Below, piece after piece: positions 38,213 to 47,828 of a DNA stretch of 64,000 nt. Source of the stretch: an uncultured Butyrivibrio sp. (GTDB lineage Bacteria; Bacillota; Clostridia; Lachnospirales; Lachnospiraceae). A program made the translations under genes and the position numbers. The stretch lies in NCBI GenBank assembly GCA_945928575.1, contig CAMENP010000006.1, forward strand, positions 62,001-126,000, read 5' to 3'. Under the pieces are notes generated by a model that was not told the DNA's origin, did not search any database, and saw nothing but the letters and a program-made list of their open reading frames with translations. Each line of letters starts with the position of its first letter. The stretch's first letter is position 1.

Positions 38213-39538
38213 TTAATTTTCGGCAACACCAATTACCAAATCTTTTCCCAGAAGTTTAACAGCACGCACCGTCACGATCGTATTCGGCTTTATATCCGGC
38301 ATATCATCAACCGGTATCGCAACCTTGACATAAGTCGGTGTGAATCCCGTCATATAAGCGGTCCCGTCAATCACGTTAACCTCTTCGGTAAGCACACAGA
38401 CATCCTGTCCGATATATTTCTCCCGGTATTGTGTTGAAAGTTCTTCATCGAGTTCAAGCAGTTTATCGCTTCTTGCACTCTTGACCTGCTCATCTATCTG
38501 ATCCGGCATCTTGTCCGCCATTGTTCCCTTACGCCTGGAATATTTAAAAACATGAAGTTCATAAAATTTAATCTGCTTAAGATATTCATAAGTTACATTA
38601 AATTCTTCTTCCGTCTCTCCCGGAAAACCGACGATTACATCCGTCGTTATTGCCGGATTGTCAAAATATCTTCGCAATATTCCGACACCTTCCGCAAATT
38701 CTTCGGTCGTATACTTTCTGTTCATACGGACAAGCGTGGCATCACATCCGCTCTGAAGCGAGAGGTGAAAATGCGGGCATATTTTTTCGCATGCAGCGAG
38801 CCTTTTTGCAAATTCTTCGGTAACTATACGCGGTTCAAGGGAACCGAGTCTTATCCGCTTAATTCCTTCTATTGCGTTTATCATTTCGATTATGTCAATA
38901 AGTCCCGGAGCATCATCGCCCATATCAAGTCCGTATGAAGAAAGATGTATTCCGGTAAGCACCACCTCAGCGCAGCCCTTCCGTGCCAGTGAGGATACTT
39001 CGTTAAAAATATCGTCTTTCCGCCTGCTTCTTATCCGCCCGCGCACATAAGGAATTATACAATATGTGCAGAAGCGGTTACATCCGTCCTGTATCTTGAC
39101 GTATGCCCTGGTATGCTCCATGGGAGCTTCCATAAACATATCATCAAAAGCCGTAACTTTATTTATATCGGCATGTGTATGTTTTTCTTCACACACATCC
39201 GCAAAATAGCTGTCAAGAATTTCCACCAGATGGCTTTTCTCATTATTGCCTATTGCTATATCCACATCTTCATCAACATTGTCTCCGGCTGCTTCCACAT
39301 AACACCCGGTGGCGGCAACTATTGCATCGGGATTTAGTTTCTTGGCCTTATGAATCATCTGTCTCGACTTGCGGTCGGCAATATTGGTTACGCTGCAGGT
39401 ATTTATTATATATACATCCGCCGGTTCCTTTCCGAATTCCACGATTTCATAACCGGCCTCTTCCATCATCTGCTGCATAACCTGTGTTTCATATGAATTT
39501 ACCTTACACCCAAGATTATGTAACGCACATTTTCTCAT
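38213..39538 (-). CDS. mtaB: tRNA t6A37 methylthiotransferase MtaB
   Basis: ALHNLGCKVNSYETQ, NTCSVTNIADRKSRQ, QDGCNRFCTYCIIPYVRGRIRSR radical-SAM cluster motif. Confidence 0.95.
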   Translation of the reverse strand: MRKCALHNLGCKVNSYETQVMQQMMEEAGYEIVEFGKEPADVYIINTCSVTNIADRKSRQMIHKAKKLNPDAIVAATGCYVEAAGDNVDEDVDIAIGNNEKSHLVEILDSYFADVCEEKHTHADINKVTAFDDMFMEAPMEHTRAYVKIQDGCNRFCTYCIIPYVRGRIRSRRKDDIFNEVSSLARKGCAEVVLTGIHLSSYGLDMGDDAPGLIDIIEMINAIEGIKRIRLGSLEPRIVTEEFAKRLAACEKICPHFHLSLQSGCDATLVRMNRKYTTEEFAEGVGILRRYFDNPAITTDVIVGFPGETEEEFNVTYEYLKQIKFYELHVFKYSRRKGTMADKMPDQIDEQVKSARSDKLLELDEELSTQYREKYIGQDVCVLTEEVNVIDGTAYMTGFTPTYVKVAIPVDDMPDIKPNTIVTVRAVKLLGKDLVIGVAEN

Positions 39539-39587
39539 TTTCGGTATTTCTCCTAATAAATCAATTTATTTTTGTGCAATTAAAACA

Positions 39588-39616
39588 TTGACATTATTGA
39601 ATCTTAATTGTACTAT
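39588..39616 (+). promoter_or_regulatory. Sigma-A-type promoter for the HPr-like gene
   Basis: TTGACA (39588-39593), 17-nt spacer, TACTAT (39611-39616). Confidence 0.7.
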
Positions 39617-39667
39617 GTACTTAACAAAATTTTAAAATTTGTTAAATTTCAGAGGAGGTACTTTATT

Positions 39668-39895
39668 ATGAAGTCAGTTGAGATTTCTTTAAACTCTATC
39701 GACAAAGTTAAATCTTTTGTAAATGAAATTGCTAAATTTGACAGCGATTTCGATTTAGTATCAGGAAGATATGTAATTGATGCAAAGTCAATCATGGGAA
39801 TTTTCAGCCTTGATTTATCAAAGCCTATTACACTTAACATCCATGCTGAGGATGATGCAGCAATTCTTGAAGCATTAAAGCCATATCTCGTATAA
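39668..39895 (+). CDS. HPr-family-like small protein without the catalytic His motif
   Basis: MKSVEISLNSIDKVKSFVNEIAKFDSDFDLVSGRYVIDAKSIMGIFSLDLSKPITL... The KSIMGIFSL helix is HPr-like, but no GIHARPA motif is present. RBS GAGGAGG. Start refined to 39668. Confidence 0.85.
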   Translation: MKSVEISLNSIDKVKSFVNEIAKFDSDFDLVSGRYVIDAKSIMGIFSLDLSKPITLNIHAEDDAAILEALKPYLV

Positions 39896-39934
39896 TACAT
39901 CGCCGGGGATACCGGCACATCGTTAGAGATTATT

Positions 39935-39967
39935 GCCCGGAGCTTAACGCTCCGGGTATTTTTTATT
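39935..39967 (+). terminator. Terminator after the HPr-like gene
   Basis: GCCCGGAGC-TTAAC-GCTCCGGGT followed by ATTTTTTATTT. Confidence 0.9.
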
Positions 39968-39972
39968 TCGGA

Positions 39973-41151
39973 TCAATCGATCCAAAGTGTTTCAGTCGTC
40001 TCAATTGCTGTCTGCACCAGTTCATCTATCTTCTCTCTGAGTTTAAGTTCGGATCTCTTAATAGCCTTAAGATTAGGTTTGGTAACCGGATGCTTTGCGA
40101 CGAAAATCGTACAGCAGTCTTCAAAAGGAAGTATCGATGTCTCAAATGTTCCTATTTTCTCCGATATATCGATAATCTCCTGCTTATCGAATCCGATGAG
40201 CGGACGAAGTACCGGAAGTGTACACACTTCGTTGGTTACGGCAAGTGAATGCATTGTCTGGCTTGCAACCTGACCGATGCTCTCGCCTGTTATAAGTCCA
40301 AGCGACTCTTCTTTAAGAGCAAAATGTTCTGCTATTTTCATCATGTATCTTCTCATTATGATCGTAAGTTCATCATGCGGGCACTGATCATAAATGTATA
40401 ACTGTATGTCCGTAAAATTGACAATATGAAGATTAATCGGTCCGGAATATACCGCTACAAGCTTAGCGAGGTCTATAACCTTCTGCTTGGCCCTTTCACT
40501 TGTATATGGAGGTGCGTGGAAATATACAGCATCAATTATTACACCTCTTTTGGCAATCATATATCCAGCAACCGGACTGTCAATTCCTCCCGAAAGAAGA
40601 AGTGTTGCTTTTCCGTTGGTTCCTACCGGCATTCCGCCCGGACCCGGTATAAATTCGGAATAAATATTGATTTTGTTGCGGATTTCGACATTAAGTTCAA
40701 TGTCCGGCTTATGGACATCTACTTTCATCTGCGGGATCGCATCAAGAATTTTCTCGCCAAGATCCATATTTATCTCCATGGAGTTAAGCGGATAATTCTT
40801 TCGTGCACGCCTTGCCCTAACCTTAAAAGTCATCTCTTTGCCCTTATAGACATCTTTAAGATATTTAACAGTCTGTTCCGCAAGATCATCAAATCCATTG
40901 TCCTCTATCTGCATCATCGGGCATATCCACAATATACCGAATACGGTCTTTAACTTGGCAACAGCCTCGTCATAATCAAAATCCGTATCACATTCCACAT
41001 AGATTCTTCCCTGTTCTTTGCTGACAACAAACTGTCCGTCTATCTTCTTAAGCGCACGTCTTATCTGTCTGCAGAGCGCATCTTCAAAAAGATACCTGTT
41101 CTTTCCTTTGGTGCCGATTTCACCATACTTAATTAAAAAAGCTTTGTACAT
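39973..41151 (-). CDS. thiI: tRNA 4-thiouridine synthetase ThiI (no rhodanese domain)
   Basis: LIKYGEIGTKGKNRYLFEDAL, THUMP region, PP-loop LLSGGIDSPVAGYMIAKRG. Ends shortly after the PP-loop domain. Confidence 0.95.
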   Translation of the reverse strand: MYKAFLIKYGEIGTKGKNRYLFEDALCRQIRRALKKIDGQFVVSKEQGRIYVECDTDFDYDEAVAKLKTVFGILWICPMMQIEDNGFDDLAEQTVKYLKDVYKGKEMTFKVRARRARKNYPLNSMEINMDLGEKILDAIPQMKVDVHKPDIELNVEIRNKINIYSEFIPGPGGMPVGTNGKATLLLSGGIDSPVAGYMIAKRGVIIDAVYFHAPPYTSERAKQKVIDLAKLVAVYSGPINLHIVNFTDIQLYIYDQCPHDELTIIMRRYMMKIAEHFALKEESLGLITGESIGQVASQTMHSLAVTNEVCTLPVLRPLIGFDKQEIIDISEKIGTFETSILPFEDCCTIFVAKHPVTKPNLKAIKRSELKLREKIDELVQTAIETTETLWID

Positions 41152-41173
41152 GTTAAATCCTCTTTGATATATT

Positions 41174-42331
41174 TTATCTCGGTCTGTATTTTCTTAAAAC
41201 CGGGAGAAGTTCTTTAATAGCGTTTATTGTATATTCAAGTTCCTCTTTCGTGGTAAACACTGAGAAGCTGAATCGCAGTGTTGCATATAAGAGTTCATTC
41301 TTAACTCCTATTGTCTTGAGCGTGCTGCTCAGAGACGGTTTATTTGACGAACATGCACTGCCCGAAGATATGTATATTCCCTTATCTTCAAGTGCATGTA
41401 GAAGGACCTCGCTCTTGGTAATTCCTTCAAAGCTTACGCTCACAACATGCGGTGCCGAGTCGCGTCCCGTAAGGCCGTTTACCGTTGCACCTTCTATACC
41501 GGAGATTTCGTTGACAAAATACTTCTTAAGCTCGTAAAGTCTGTCCACATCTTCATCGAATTTATCGTACAATTCTTTGGCTGCCATAGCCATTCCGGCT
41601 ATTCCCGGCACATTCTCCGTTCCGGAACGCATGCCTTTCTGCTGTCCTCCTCCCAATGCAATCGGCTGTATTTTGGTCTTATCTTTGATAAAAATCGCGC
41701 CAACGCCTTTTGGGCCGTGAATTTTGTGACTGCTCATCGTCAGCATATCAATATTTTCCTTATACGGATGAATCCTGAATTTGCCAAAAGCCTGAACCGC
41801 ATCCACATGAAAAAGAATGTTTTTGTTGTATTCTTTGATAATTTGTCCAAGTTCCGAAATCGGTTCTATTGCTCCGATCTCATTATTTACATACATAACG
41901 GATACAAGAATCGTATCATTCCTCAGTGCCGCTTTAAGTGTATCAGGTTCTACCTGTCCCGCAGCATTCACGGGAAGATATGTGACCTCAAAACCGTTTT
42001 TCTCAAGAAAAGCACAGCTCTCAAGCACAGCCGGATGCTCTATCACCGTTGTGATTATGTGCTTTCCGCGCCTTTTACCGGCAAGAGCGGCTCCGATAAT
42101 TGCCATATTGTCGCCTTCGGTTCCGCCGGATGTGAAAAATATTTCTTTCTCACTCACTTTAAGGATTCCTGCAAAAATCTCTTTGGCCTCACGAAGATAC
42201 CGTTCTGCCTGCACTCCCTTTATATGCATTGACGAAGGATTTCCGTAATCCTTGGTCATTATTTCGTACATTAATTTCGCAACTTCCGGTCTTACCATTG
42301 TAGTTGCTGAATTATCCAGATAAATTTCCAT
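41174..42331 (-). CDS. Cysteine desulfurase (NifS-like), paralog 2, ThiI partner
   Basis: MEIYLDNSATTMVRPEV, SGGTEGDNMAI, SSHKIHGPKGVGAIFIK, GSACSSNKPSLS. Directly upstream of thiI. Confidence 0.94.
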   Translation of the reverse strand: MEIYLDNSATTMVRPEVAKLMYEIMTKDYGNPSSMHIKGVQAERYLREAKEIFAGILKVSEKEIFFTSGGTEGDNMAIIGAALAGKRRGKHIITTVIEHPAVLESCAFLEKNGFEVTYLPVNAAGQVEPDTLKAALRNDTILVSVMYVNNEIGAIEPISELGQIIKEYNKNILFHVDAVQAFGKFRIHPYKENIDMLTMSSHKIHGPKGVGAIFIKDKTKIQPIALGGGQQKGMRSGTENVPGIAGMAMAAKELYDKFDEDVDRLYELKKYFVNEISGIEGATVNGLTGRDSAPHVVSVSFEGITKSEVLLHALEDKGIYISSGSACSSNKPSLSSTLKTIGVKNELLYATLRFSFSVFTTKEELEYTINAIKELLPVLRKYRPR

Positions 42332-42340
42332 TCCGTGCTC

Positions 42341-43084
42341 CTAAACTTCTTCAAGATGATACATCAATATTGACATAATTGCAAGTCCGGCAGTTTCTGT
42401 TCTTAAAATTCTTCTGCCAAGTGATATTGACTGCATGCCTGCATCAACGGCCTTTTCAACTTCAGACAGATCGAATCCGCCCTCCGGTCCGATAAAAACC
42501 GCGACTTTCATCCCCGGTTTAACGGATTCTATGGCGCGTTTCGATGCCTCCATGCCTTCAGCCAGTTCATAAGGGATAATACCGTTCATTGCATTATCAT
42601 TTACATATTTAATGGCATTGCCAAAAGTCATCACATCCATAATCTCCGGAATGACGCTGCGCCCGCTCTGCTTTGCGGCGCTTTCACTGATTGCCTGCCA
42701 CCTCTTTATCTTAGCGGCAGACTTCTTATCGTCAAGTTTAACAACGCAGCGTTTCATTGCAACCGGTATTACGGCATGCACTCCCAGTTCAACGCATTTC
42801 TGGATAATAAGTTCCATCTTATCGCCTTTGGGAAGTCCCTGAAACAGATATATATCTGCCGGAAGTTCCCTGTCGGCTTCTATTTCATTAACAATATCAA
42901 GACAGACTTTATCATCCGCATATTCCCTTACCGAACATACATAATCCTTGTTATTGCCACCTGTGACAATTAATTTATCGCCGCGGCGCATACGAAGTAC
43001 ATTTCTGATATGATTTACATCATTTCCGTCTATTATTATGGTGTCGTCCGATATATTTTCTGACTTGCCGAAGAATCTGTTCAT
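42341..43084 (-). CDS. rsmE: 16S rRNA m3U1498 methyltransferase RsmE
   Basis: NDVNHIRNVLRMRRGDKLIV, FIGPEGGFDLSEVEKA, SLGRRILRTETAGLAIMSIL. Start refined to 43084 (ATGA overlap with prmA). Confidence 0.94.
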   Translation of the reverse strand: MNRFFGKSENISDDTIIIDGNDVNHIRNVLRMRRGDKLIVTGGNNKDYVCSVREYADDKVCLDIVNEIEADRELPADIYLFQGLPKGDKMELIIQKCVELGVHAVIPVAMKRCVVKLDDKKSAAKIKRWQAISESAAKQSGRSVIPEIMDVMTFGNAIKYVNDNAMNGIIPYELAEGMEASKRAIESVKPGMKVAVFIGPEGGFDLSEVEKAVDAGMQSISLGRRILRTETAGLAIMSILMYHLEEV

Positions 43085-44076
43085 GAACGGCTCACCTTTC
43101 TCGCCGTAACAGATACCCACTCGCCCTGATACGTCGTCTCAAGGATTTCAAAATCCTTATTGGCTTCAAATGCCTCTTTCACCGCATTTTCCTTCATATC
43201 AATGATTCCGGAGGTTATTATAACCGCACCTTCCTTCATATGGACAGCAATTTCTCCGAGTAAAGGAATGATTATATCTGCAAGGATGTTGGCTGTAACT
43301 ATATCGTATTTGTTATAACCGGCATAATTCTGCGTTTTGATATCATCAATTATATTACCTTCTATGACTTCGTATTTATCGGCAGTTATACCGTTGGCTT
43401 CCATATTCTCGCGTGTTGCGATAATGGCATTATCATCAAGGTCGGTTCCGAGGACATGTCCTGCGCCGAGCTTGATGCCTATTACAGACAAAATTCCGCT
43501 TCCGGTTCCCACATCAAGCAGCTCGTCACCTGCCTTAATGTATTTCTCCATCTGCTTAATGACAAGCTGTGTTGTCTCATGTGATCCCGTTCCGAATGCT
43601 GTGCCCGGATCAATATCGACCACCATGCGGCCTTCCATTCCATCCGGAACCGTCTCCCATGTAGGCTTGATTACGATATCTCCGACAGCAAAAGGTTTAA
43701 AATACTGTTTCCAGTTATTAATCCAGTCCTTATCTTCAGTTTCGTCTTCCGCAATCGTTCCCTCGCCGACATCTACATAACCCTTAAGGTCACGGAGTCC
43801 TGCCGAAATCTTGTCAAACATATCCGGCTCGTTCTCAATTCCTTCAGGGAAATGCACTCCGTCATTATCTTCTTCGAGGAAGAAACTTACTTTGCCTATT
43901 CCTTCGTCAGGCGGAAGCTCCGGCAGGAAATCAACGAACATAGCTTTGGTGTCTTCCTCTGTAAGCTGGATGTTATCTTCTATCTGCACACCTTCCATTC
44001 CGAGTTCGGTAAGCATGTAACTTACCAGATCTTCTGCCTCGGTTGTGGTTGTAATTGTATATTTTTTCCATTTCAT
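43081..44076 (-). CDS. prmA: Ribosomal protein L11 methyltransferase
   Basis: DIDPGTAFGTGSHETTQLV, LLDVGTGSGILSVIGIKLGAGHVLGTDLD. Confidence 0.95.
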   Translation of the reverse strand: MKWKKYTITTTTEAEDLVSYMLTELGMEGVQIEDNIQLTEEDTKAMFVDFLPELPPDEGIGKVSFFLEEDNDGVHFPEGIENEPDMFDKISAGLRDLKGYVDVGEGTIAEDETEDKDWINNWKQYFKPFAVGDIVIKPTWETVPDGMEGRMVVDIDPGTAFGTGSHETTQLVIKQMEKYIKAGDELLDVGTGSGILSVIGIKLGAGHVLGTDLDDNAIIATRENMEANGITADKYEVIEGNIIDDIKTQNYAGYNKYDIVTANILADIIIPLLGEIAVHMKEGAVIITSGIIDMKENAVKEAFEANKDFEILETTYQGEWVSVTARKVSRS

Positions 44077-44096
44077 AACATAATTCTCCGTGCTGT

Positions 44097-45497
44097 CTAT
44101 TTAAGAAATGCCTTATATCCGCGCATGGTCTCATAAATATCAATCTTGCTGGTAACTTCATAAGGCGCATGCATATTCTGTACGGCAACACCGCAATCCA
44201 TAACATTCATTCCGTAATTGGCAAGAATGTATGCTATTGTTCCGCCGCCGCCCGCATCAACTTTACCGAGTTCCGACATCTGATATGCAACACCGTCTCT
44301 TTCCATGGCTGCTCTTACATAAGCAACATATTCCGCGTTGGCATCATTGCTTCCGGATTTGCCTCTTGAGCCCGTGAACTTATTAAATACAATACCTCTT
44401 CCGAAATATGAGGTGTTCTTTTTCTCAAATACAGACGGATAATTCGGGTCATATGCCGCATTGACATCCGATGAAAGCATAACAGAATTCGTCATTGCCC
44501 TTCTGAGAGTCAGATCATTATATCCTTCAAGTCTGTCGATAAGTTCTGCCACCATATTCTCAAAGAATTTGGAATGCATACCTGTTGCACCGACACTTCC
44601 TATCTCTTCCTTATCAACAAGGAGACATGCTGTTGTCTTATCCGGATTCTCTATATCAAGCATAGCCATGAGAGATGTATACGCACATACCCTGTCATCC
44701 TGTCCGTATCCCATGATCATACTGTTATCAATGCCCATATTACGCGCAGGTCCGGCAGGAACCGCCTCTAACTCTGCCGACATAAAATCTTCTTCTTTAA
44801 AACCGTATTTTTTCTGGAGAAGCTTAAGAATATATGCCTTGCTCTTTTCTTTCTCTTCACCGGCTTCTTCGTCTTTCTTCTTTCCGCTGCCCATCGGCAT
44901 GCTTCCGACAAGAATGTCAAGTGCCTCACCTTCAACGACTTTAGCACCCTTCTTCTCCATCTGTTCCGCAGCAAGATGGATAAGCAGATCCGAAACTCCG
45001 ACTACCGGGTCATCCATATCTTCACCTATGACAACGTTAATTTTCTTGCCGCCCGTGAGAACAACGACCCCGTGCAATGCAAGCGGAATTGCGGTCCACT
45101 GGTATTTCTTGATTCCGCCGTAATAATGTGTATCAAGTAATACAAGTTCTTCATCCTGATAAAGCGGATTCTGTTTTACATCAAGTCTCGGGGAATCAAT
45201 ATGCGCACCGAGGATTTTCATTCCGTTTTCCATCGGTTCCCTGCCTACATTAAAAAGCACAAGTGCTTTACCCATATTGCAGGCGTATACCTTATCTCCG
45301 GCTTTAAGCTTTCCGCCTTCCTTAATAATATCATTCAGATCTTTGTATCCGTGCTCTTTTGCAAGTTCAATGCTCCTTGCCGCACATTCTCTCTCTGTTT
45401 TGCAGGATGAGATAAATTGTCTGTATCCTTCACAAAACTCCATTACTTTATTGATTTTTTTCTTGTCGCATCCGGCCCATGCATTCTCACGTACCAT
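44097..45497 (-). CDS. M18 family aminopeptidase
   Basis: LGAHIDSPRLDVKQNPLY, TACLLVDKEEIGSVGATGMHS, MHAPYEVTSKIDIYE. Confidence 0.92.
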   Translation of the reverse strand: MVRENAWAGCDKKKINKVMEFCEGYRQFISSCKTERECAARSIELAKEHGYKDLNDIIKEGGKLKAGDKVYACNMGKALVLFNVGREPMENGMKILGAHIDSPRLDVKQNPLYQDEELVLLDTHYYGGIKKYQWTAIPLALHGVVVLTGGKKINVVIGEDMDDPVVGVSDLLIHLAAEQMEKKGAKVVEGEALDILVGSMPMGSGKKKDEEAGEEKEKSKAYILKLLQKKYGFKEEDFMSAELEAVPAGPARNMGIDNSMIMGYGQDDRVCAYTSLMAMLDIENPDKTTACLLVDKEEIGSVGATGMHSKFFENMVAELIDRLEGYNDLTLRRAMTNSVMLSSDVNAAYDPNYPSVFEKKNTSYFGRGIVFNKFTGSRGKSGSNDANAEYVAYVRAAMERDGVAYQMSELGKVDAGGGGTIAYILANYGMNVMDCGVAVQNMHAPYEVTSKIDIYETMRGYKAFLK

Positions 45498-45522
45498 AAT
45501 AATGCCTCCTTAAAATATCTTA

Positions 45523-46098
45523 TTATATATCTAATTCAAGCTGGCTTTCCTGCTCTGCTTCCAATTTAAAATCAGCAATCATCTCAGGGCTTAACTCCGG
45601 CAGATCCTCAACTGATGACAAACCGAAACTTCTTAAGAATTCTTCCGTCGTGCCAAACAGAATAGGTCTTCCCGGTGCATCGAGTCTTCCGAGTTCGGTA
45701 ATCAGATTATATTCAAGGAGCTTATTTACAGCATAATCGCTCTTTACTCCTCTTATCTGTTCAACTTCAAGTCTGGTTACCGGCTGTTTATATGCTATTA
45801 TTGACAATGTCTCCAACGCCGAATCCGTAAGTGTGTGTTTCTTAGGCTGTGATACCACACGTATAAGATTATCATAATACTCTTTCTTGGTACACATCTG
45901 GAAACTGTCCTCAAGTTCTATTATGCATATTCCGCGGTCTTTGGCATTGTATTTATCCATCATATTGCGAACAAGACGGCGTGTGGTCTGCTCGTCCTGT
46001 TCAATGGCGGCAGCAAGCTTGGATGTCTCGACCGATGTTCCCATCGTAAAAAGAACCGCCTCTATCGCCGCCTCCATATTACTTATATTCTGTTCCAT
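45523..46098 (-). CDS. scpB: Segregation and condensation protein B
   Basis: ALETLSIIAYKQPVTRLEVEQIRGVKSDYAVNKLLEYNLITELGRLDAPGRPILFGTTEEFLRSFGL. Confidence 0.95.
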   Translation of the reverse strand: MEQNISNMEAAIEAVLFTMGTSVETSKLAAAIEQDEQTTRRLVRNMMDKYNAKDRGICIIELEDSFQMCTKKEYYDNLIRVVSQPKKHTLTDSALETLSIIAYKQPVTRLEVEQIRGVKSDYAVNKLLEYNLITELGRLDAPGRPILFGTTEEFLRSFGLSSVEDLPELSPEMIADFKLEAEQESQLELDI

Positions 46099-46106
46099 AT
46101 ATTCTC

Positions 46107-46853
46107 CTATTTATCAATAGCACTGATGAGTATATCATCGGTTCTGTGCTCCTGAATAACCGAAATCTGTCCGCCCTTGATCATCTCAAGTATGACAAGG
46201 AATGTAACTATAATCTCCATCTTGGAACTGCTGCTTCCCAGAATCTGCCTGAATGAACACTCCTTATGCCCGCTTATATATTCATGTACATATGCGCTGC
46301 GTTCCTCAAGATTGACATCCTCTTTCTCAATTCTGCCGAAACGGCTTCGTATAGGATCTATTTTATCCTCACTTCTTCTCATGACTTCGTTAAAAATCTC
46401 ACGAAGTTTCACAAGTGTAAGCCCGTCGAGAAGTTCGTTAACATCAACCGGTTCCTCATATTCAAGGATCTCATCCGGAACCGTGGATTCTTTAAACATC
46501 GATTTATCCGCATCCACCTGCATATCCTTAAGTTCATAAGACATATATTTGTACATCTTATATTCAAGGAGTTTCTCAACAAGTTCCTGTCTCGGGTCCT
46601 CTGTCTCTTCCTCCTCTTCTTCAGGCGCCGGCAGAAGCATCCTTGACTTAATATCCAAAAGCATCGCGGCCATAACAAGGAATTCACTGACCACATTCAG
46701 GTCTTCTTTCTCCATTCCGGCCACATATTCAAGATACTGATCGGTTATCAGCGCGATTGGTATATCATATATATTAACTTTATTCTTATCTATCAAATGT
46801 AGAAGCAAATCAAGCGGTCCTTCAAATGCTTCCAGCTTAACCTCAAGTGCCAT
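46107..46853 (-). CDS. scpA: Segregation and condensation protein A
   Basis: LEAFEGPLDLLLHLIDKNKVNIYDIPIALITDQYLEYV, SEFLVMAAMLLDIKSRMLLP. Confidence 0.95.
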   Translation of the reverse strand: MALEVKLEAFEGPLDLLLHLIDKNKVNIYDIPIALITDQYLEYVAGMEKEDLNVVSEFLVMAAMLLDIKSRMLLPAPEEEEEETEDPRQELVEKLLEYKMYKYMSYELKDMQVDADKSMFKESTVPDEILEYEEPVDVNELLDGLTLVKLREIFNEVMRRSEDKIDPIRSRFGRIEKEDVNLEERSAYVHEYISGHKECSFRQILGSSSSKMEIIVTFLVILEMIKGGQISVIQEHRTDDILISAIDK

Positions 46854-46879
46854 ATTATCCTCCGAGACTTATCCTACCA

Positions 46880-47695
46880 TTATAATCCGCTCTTTGCAAG
46901 AATTTTCAGATTGACAAGCTCAGGGTTATTATTAATTCTCACTTTGATCGTATGGGCTCCGAGGCCTCTGCTTACAAGCATCATACTGTCCCCGTATTCA
47001 AACATTCCGTAATCGTACTCTGGCATCAGTTTAAATTTGGGCGACATCATGCCTCCAAGCCCCGGGATCCTGACCATTCCGCCATGAAGATGCCCCGATA
47101 TAACAAGGTCCGCTCCCCATTCGGCATATCTGTTAAAATATTCCGGATTATGTGCAAGCAGAAGATTATACACATCTTTGTCAGTTTCACCAAGATGCAT
47201 GCTCACAAGGCCGCTTCCCATTGCCGTCTTGCGGAATTTGGAATAAAACGCAGCATCAATCTCAAGGCCAGAGAGTGCCATATGCACATCATCTTTCTCA
47301 AGCGTAACCGTCTCATCTTCAAGAAACACAACACCCTTTTCTCCGAGATAGTCTCTTATTGTATAATATTTATCCCCATATTGGTCATCATACAGTTTCA
47401 TCCTGTATTCATGGTTACCCAATGCATAAAATACCGGATAATGTCCCGCCAATGTCGTAATATAATTAATAACATCCGTAGGATCATCCTTAACAGTACC
47501 GTTTATCATATCTCCCGCCATAAGAATTGCATCCGGAGCTGTCTTCCTGATCATGGAATTAACTTCGTGAAGATTAATACCGTAACTGTTTGAATGCAGA
47601 TCGCTCATGACAATGAAATTAAAGCCGGCAAAATCTTTCGGAAACTTGTCCGTCTCTATTGTATATTTGGTAAAATCTATTTTTTTCATCCACAA
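46880..47695 (-). CDS. Metallophosphoesterase
   Basis: VMSDLHSNSYG, LMAGDMINGT, ALGNHEYRM, VISGHLHGGMVRIP. Confidence 0.92.
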   Translation of the reverse strand: MWMKKIDFTKYTIETDKFPKDFAGFNFIVMSDLHSNSYGINLHEVNSMIRKTAPDAILMAGDMINGTVKDDPTDVINYITTLAGHYPVFYALGNHEYRMKLYDDQYGDKYYTIRDYLGEKGVVFLEDETVTLEKDDVHMALSGLEIDAAFYSKFRKTAMGSGLVSMHLGETDKDVYNLLLAHNPEYFNRYAEWGADLVISGHLHGGMVRIPGLGGMMSPKFKLMPEYDYGMFEYGDSMMLVSRGLGAHTIKVRINNNPELVNLKILAKSGL

Positions 47696-47764
47696 AACGC
47701 CCTTTCATTTTTCCTTATAACATTGTAACCAAATTTGTTCCAATCCGCAATCATTATTTCACAC

Positions 47765-47793
47765 TTGATTAATTTATGTTTTTTGAATATACT
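47765..47793 (+). promoter_or_regulatory. Sigma-A-type promoter for the YihY gene
   Basis: TTGATT (47765-47770), 17-nt spacer, TATACT (47788-47793). Confidence 0.7.
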
Positions 47794-47828
47794 AATATAT
47801 TGAGATTATTTTTGAAAGGAAATGCTGT

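Noticed and set aside
41447-42232. Plus-strand 261-aa ORF opposite the nifS gene
   Set aside because: Fully antisense to a clear cysteine desulfurase CDS. Composition is the low-complexity shadow type, with no RBS or family motif.
44461-45123. Plus-strand 220-aa ORF opposite the M18 aminopeptidase
   Set aside because: Ser/Pro-rich antisense shadow of a well-supported CDS.
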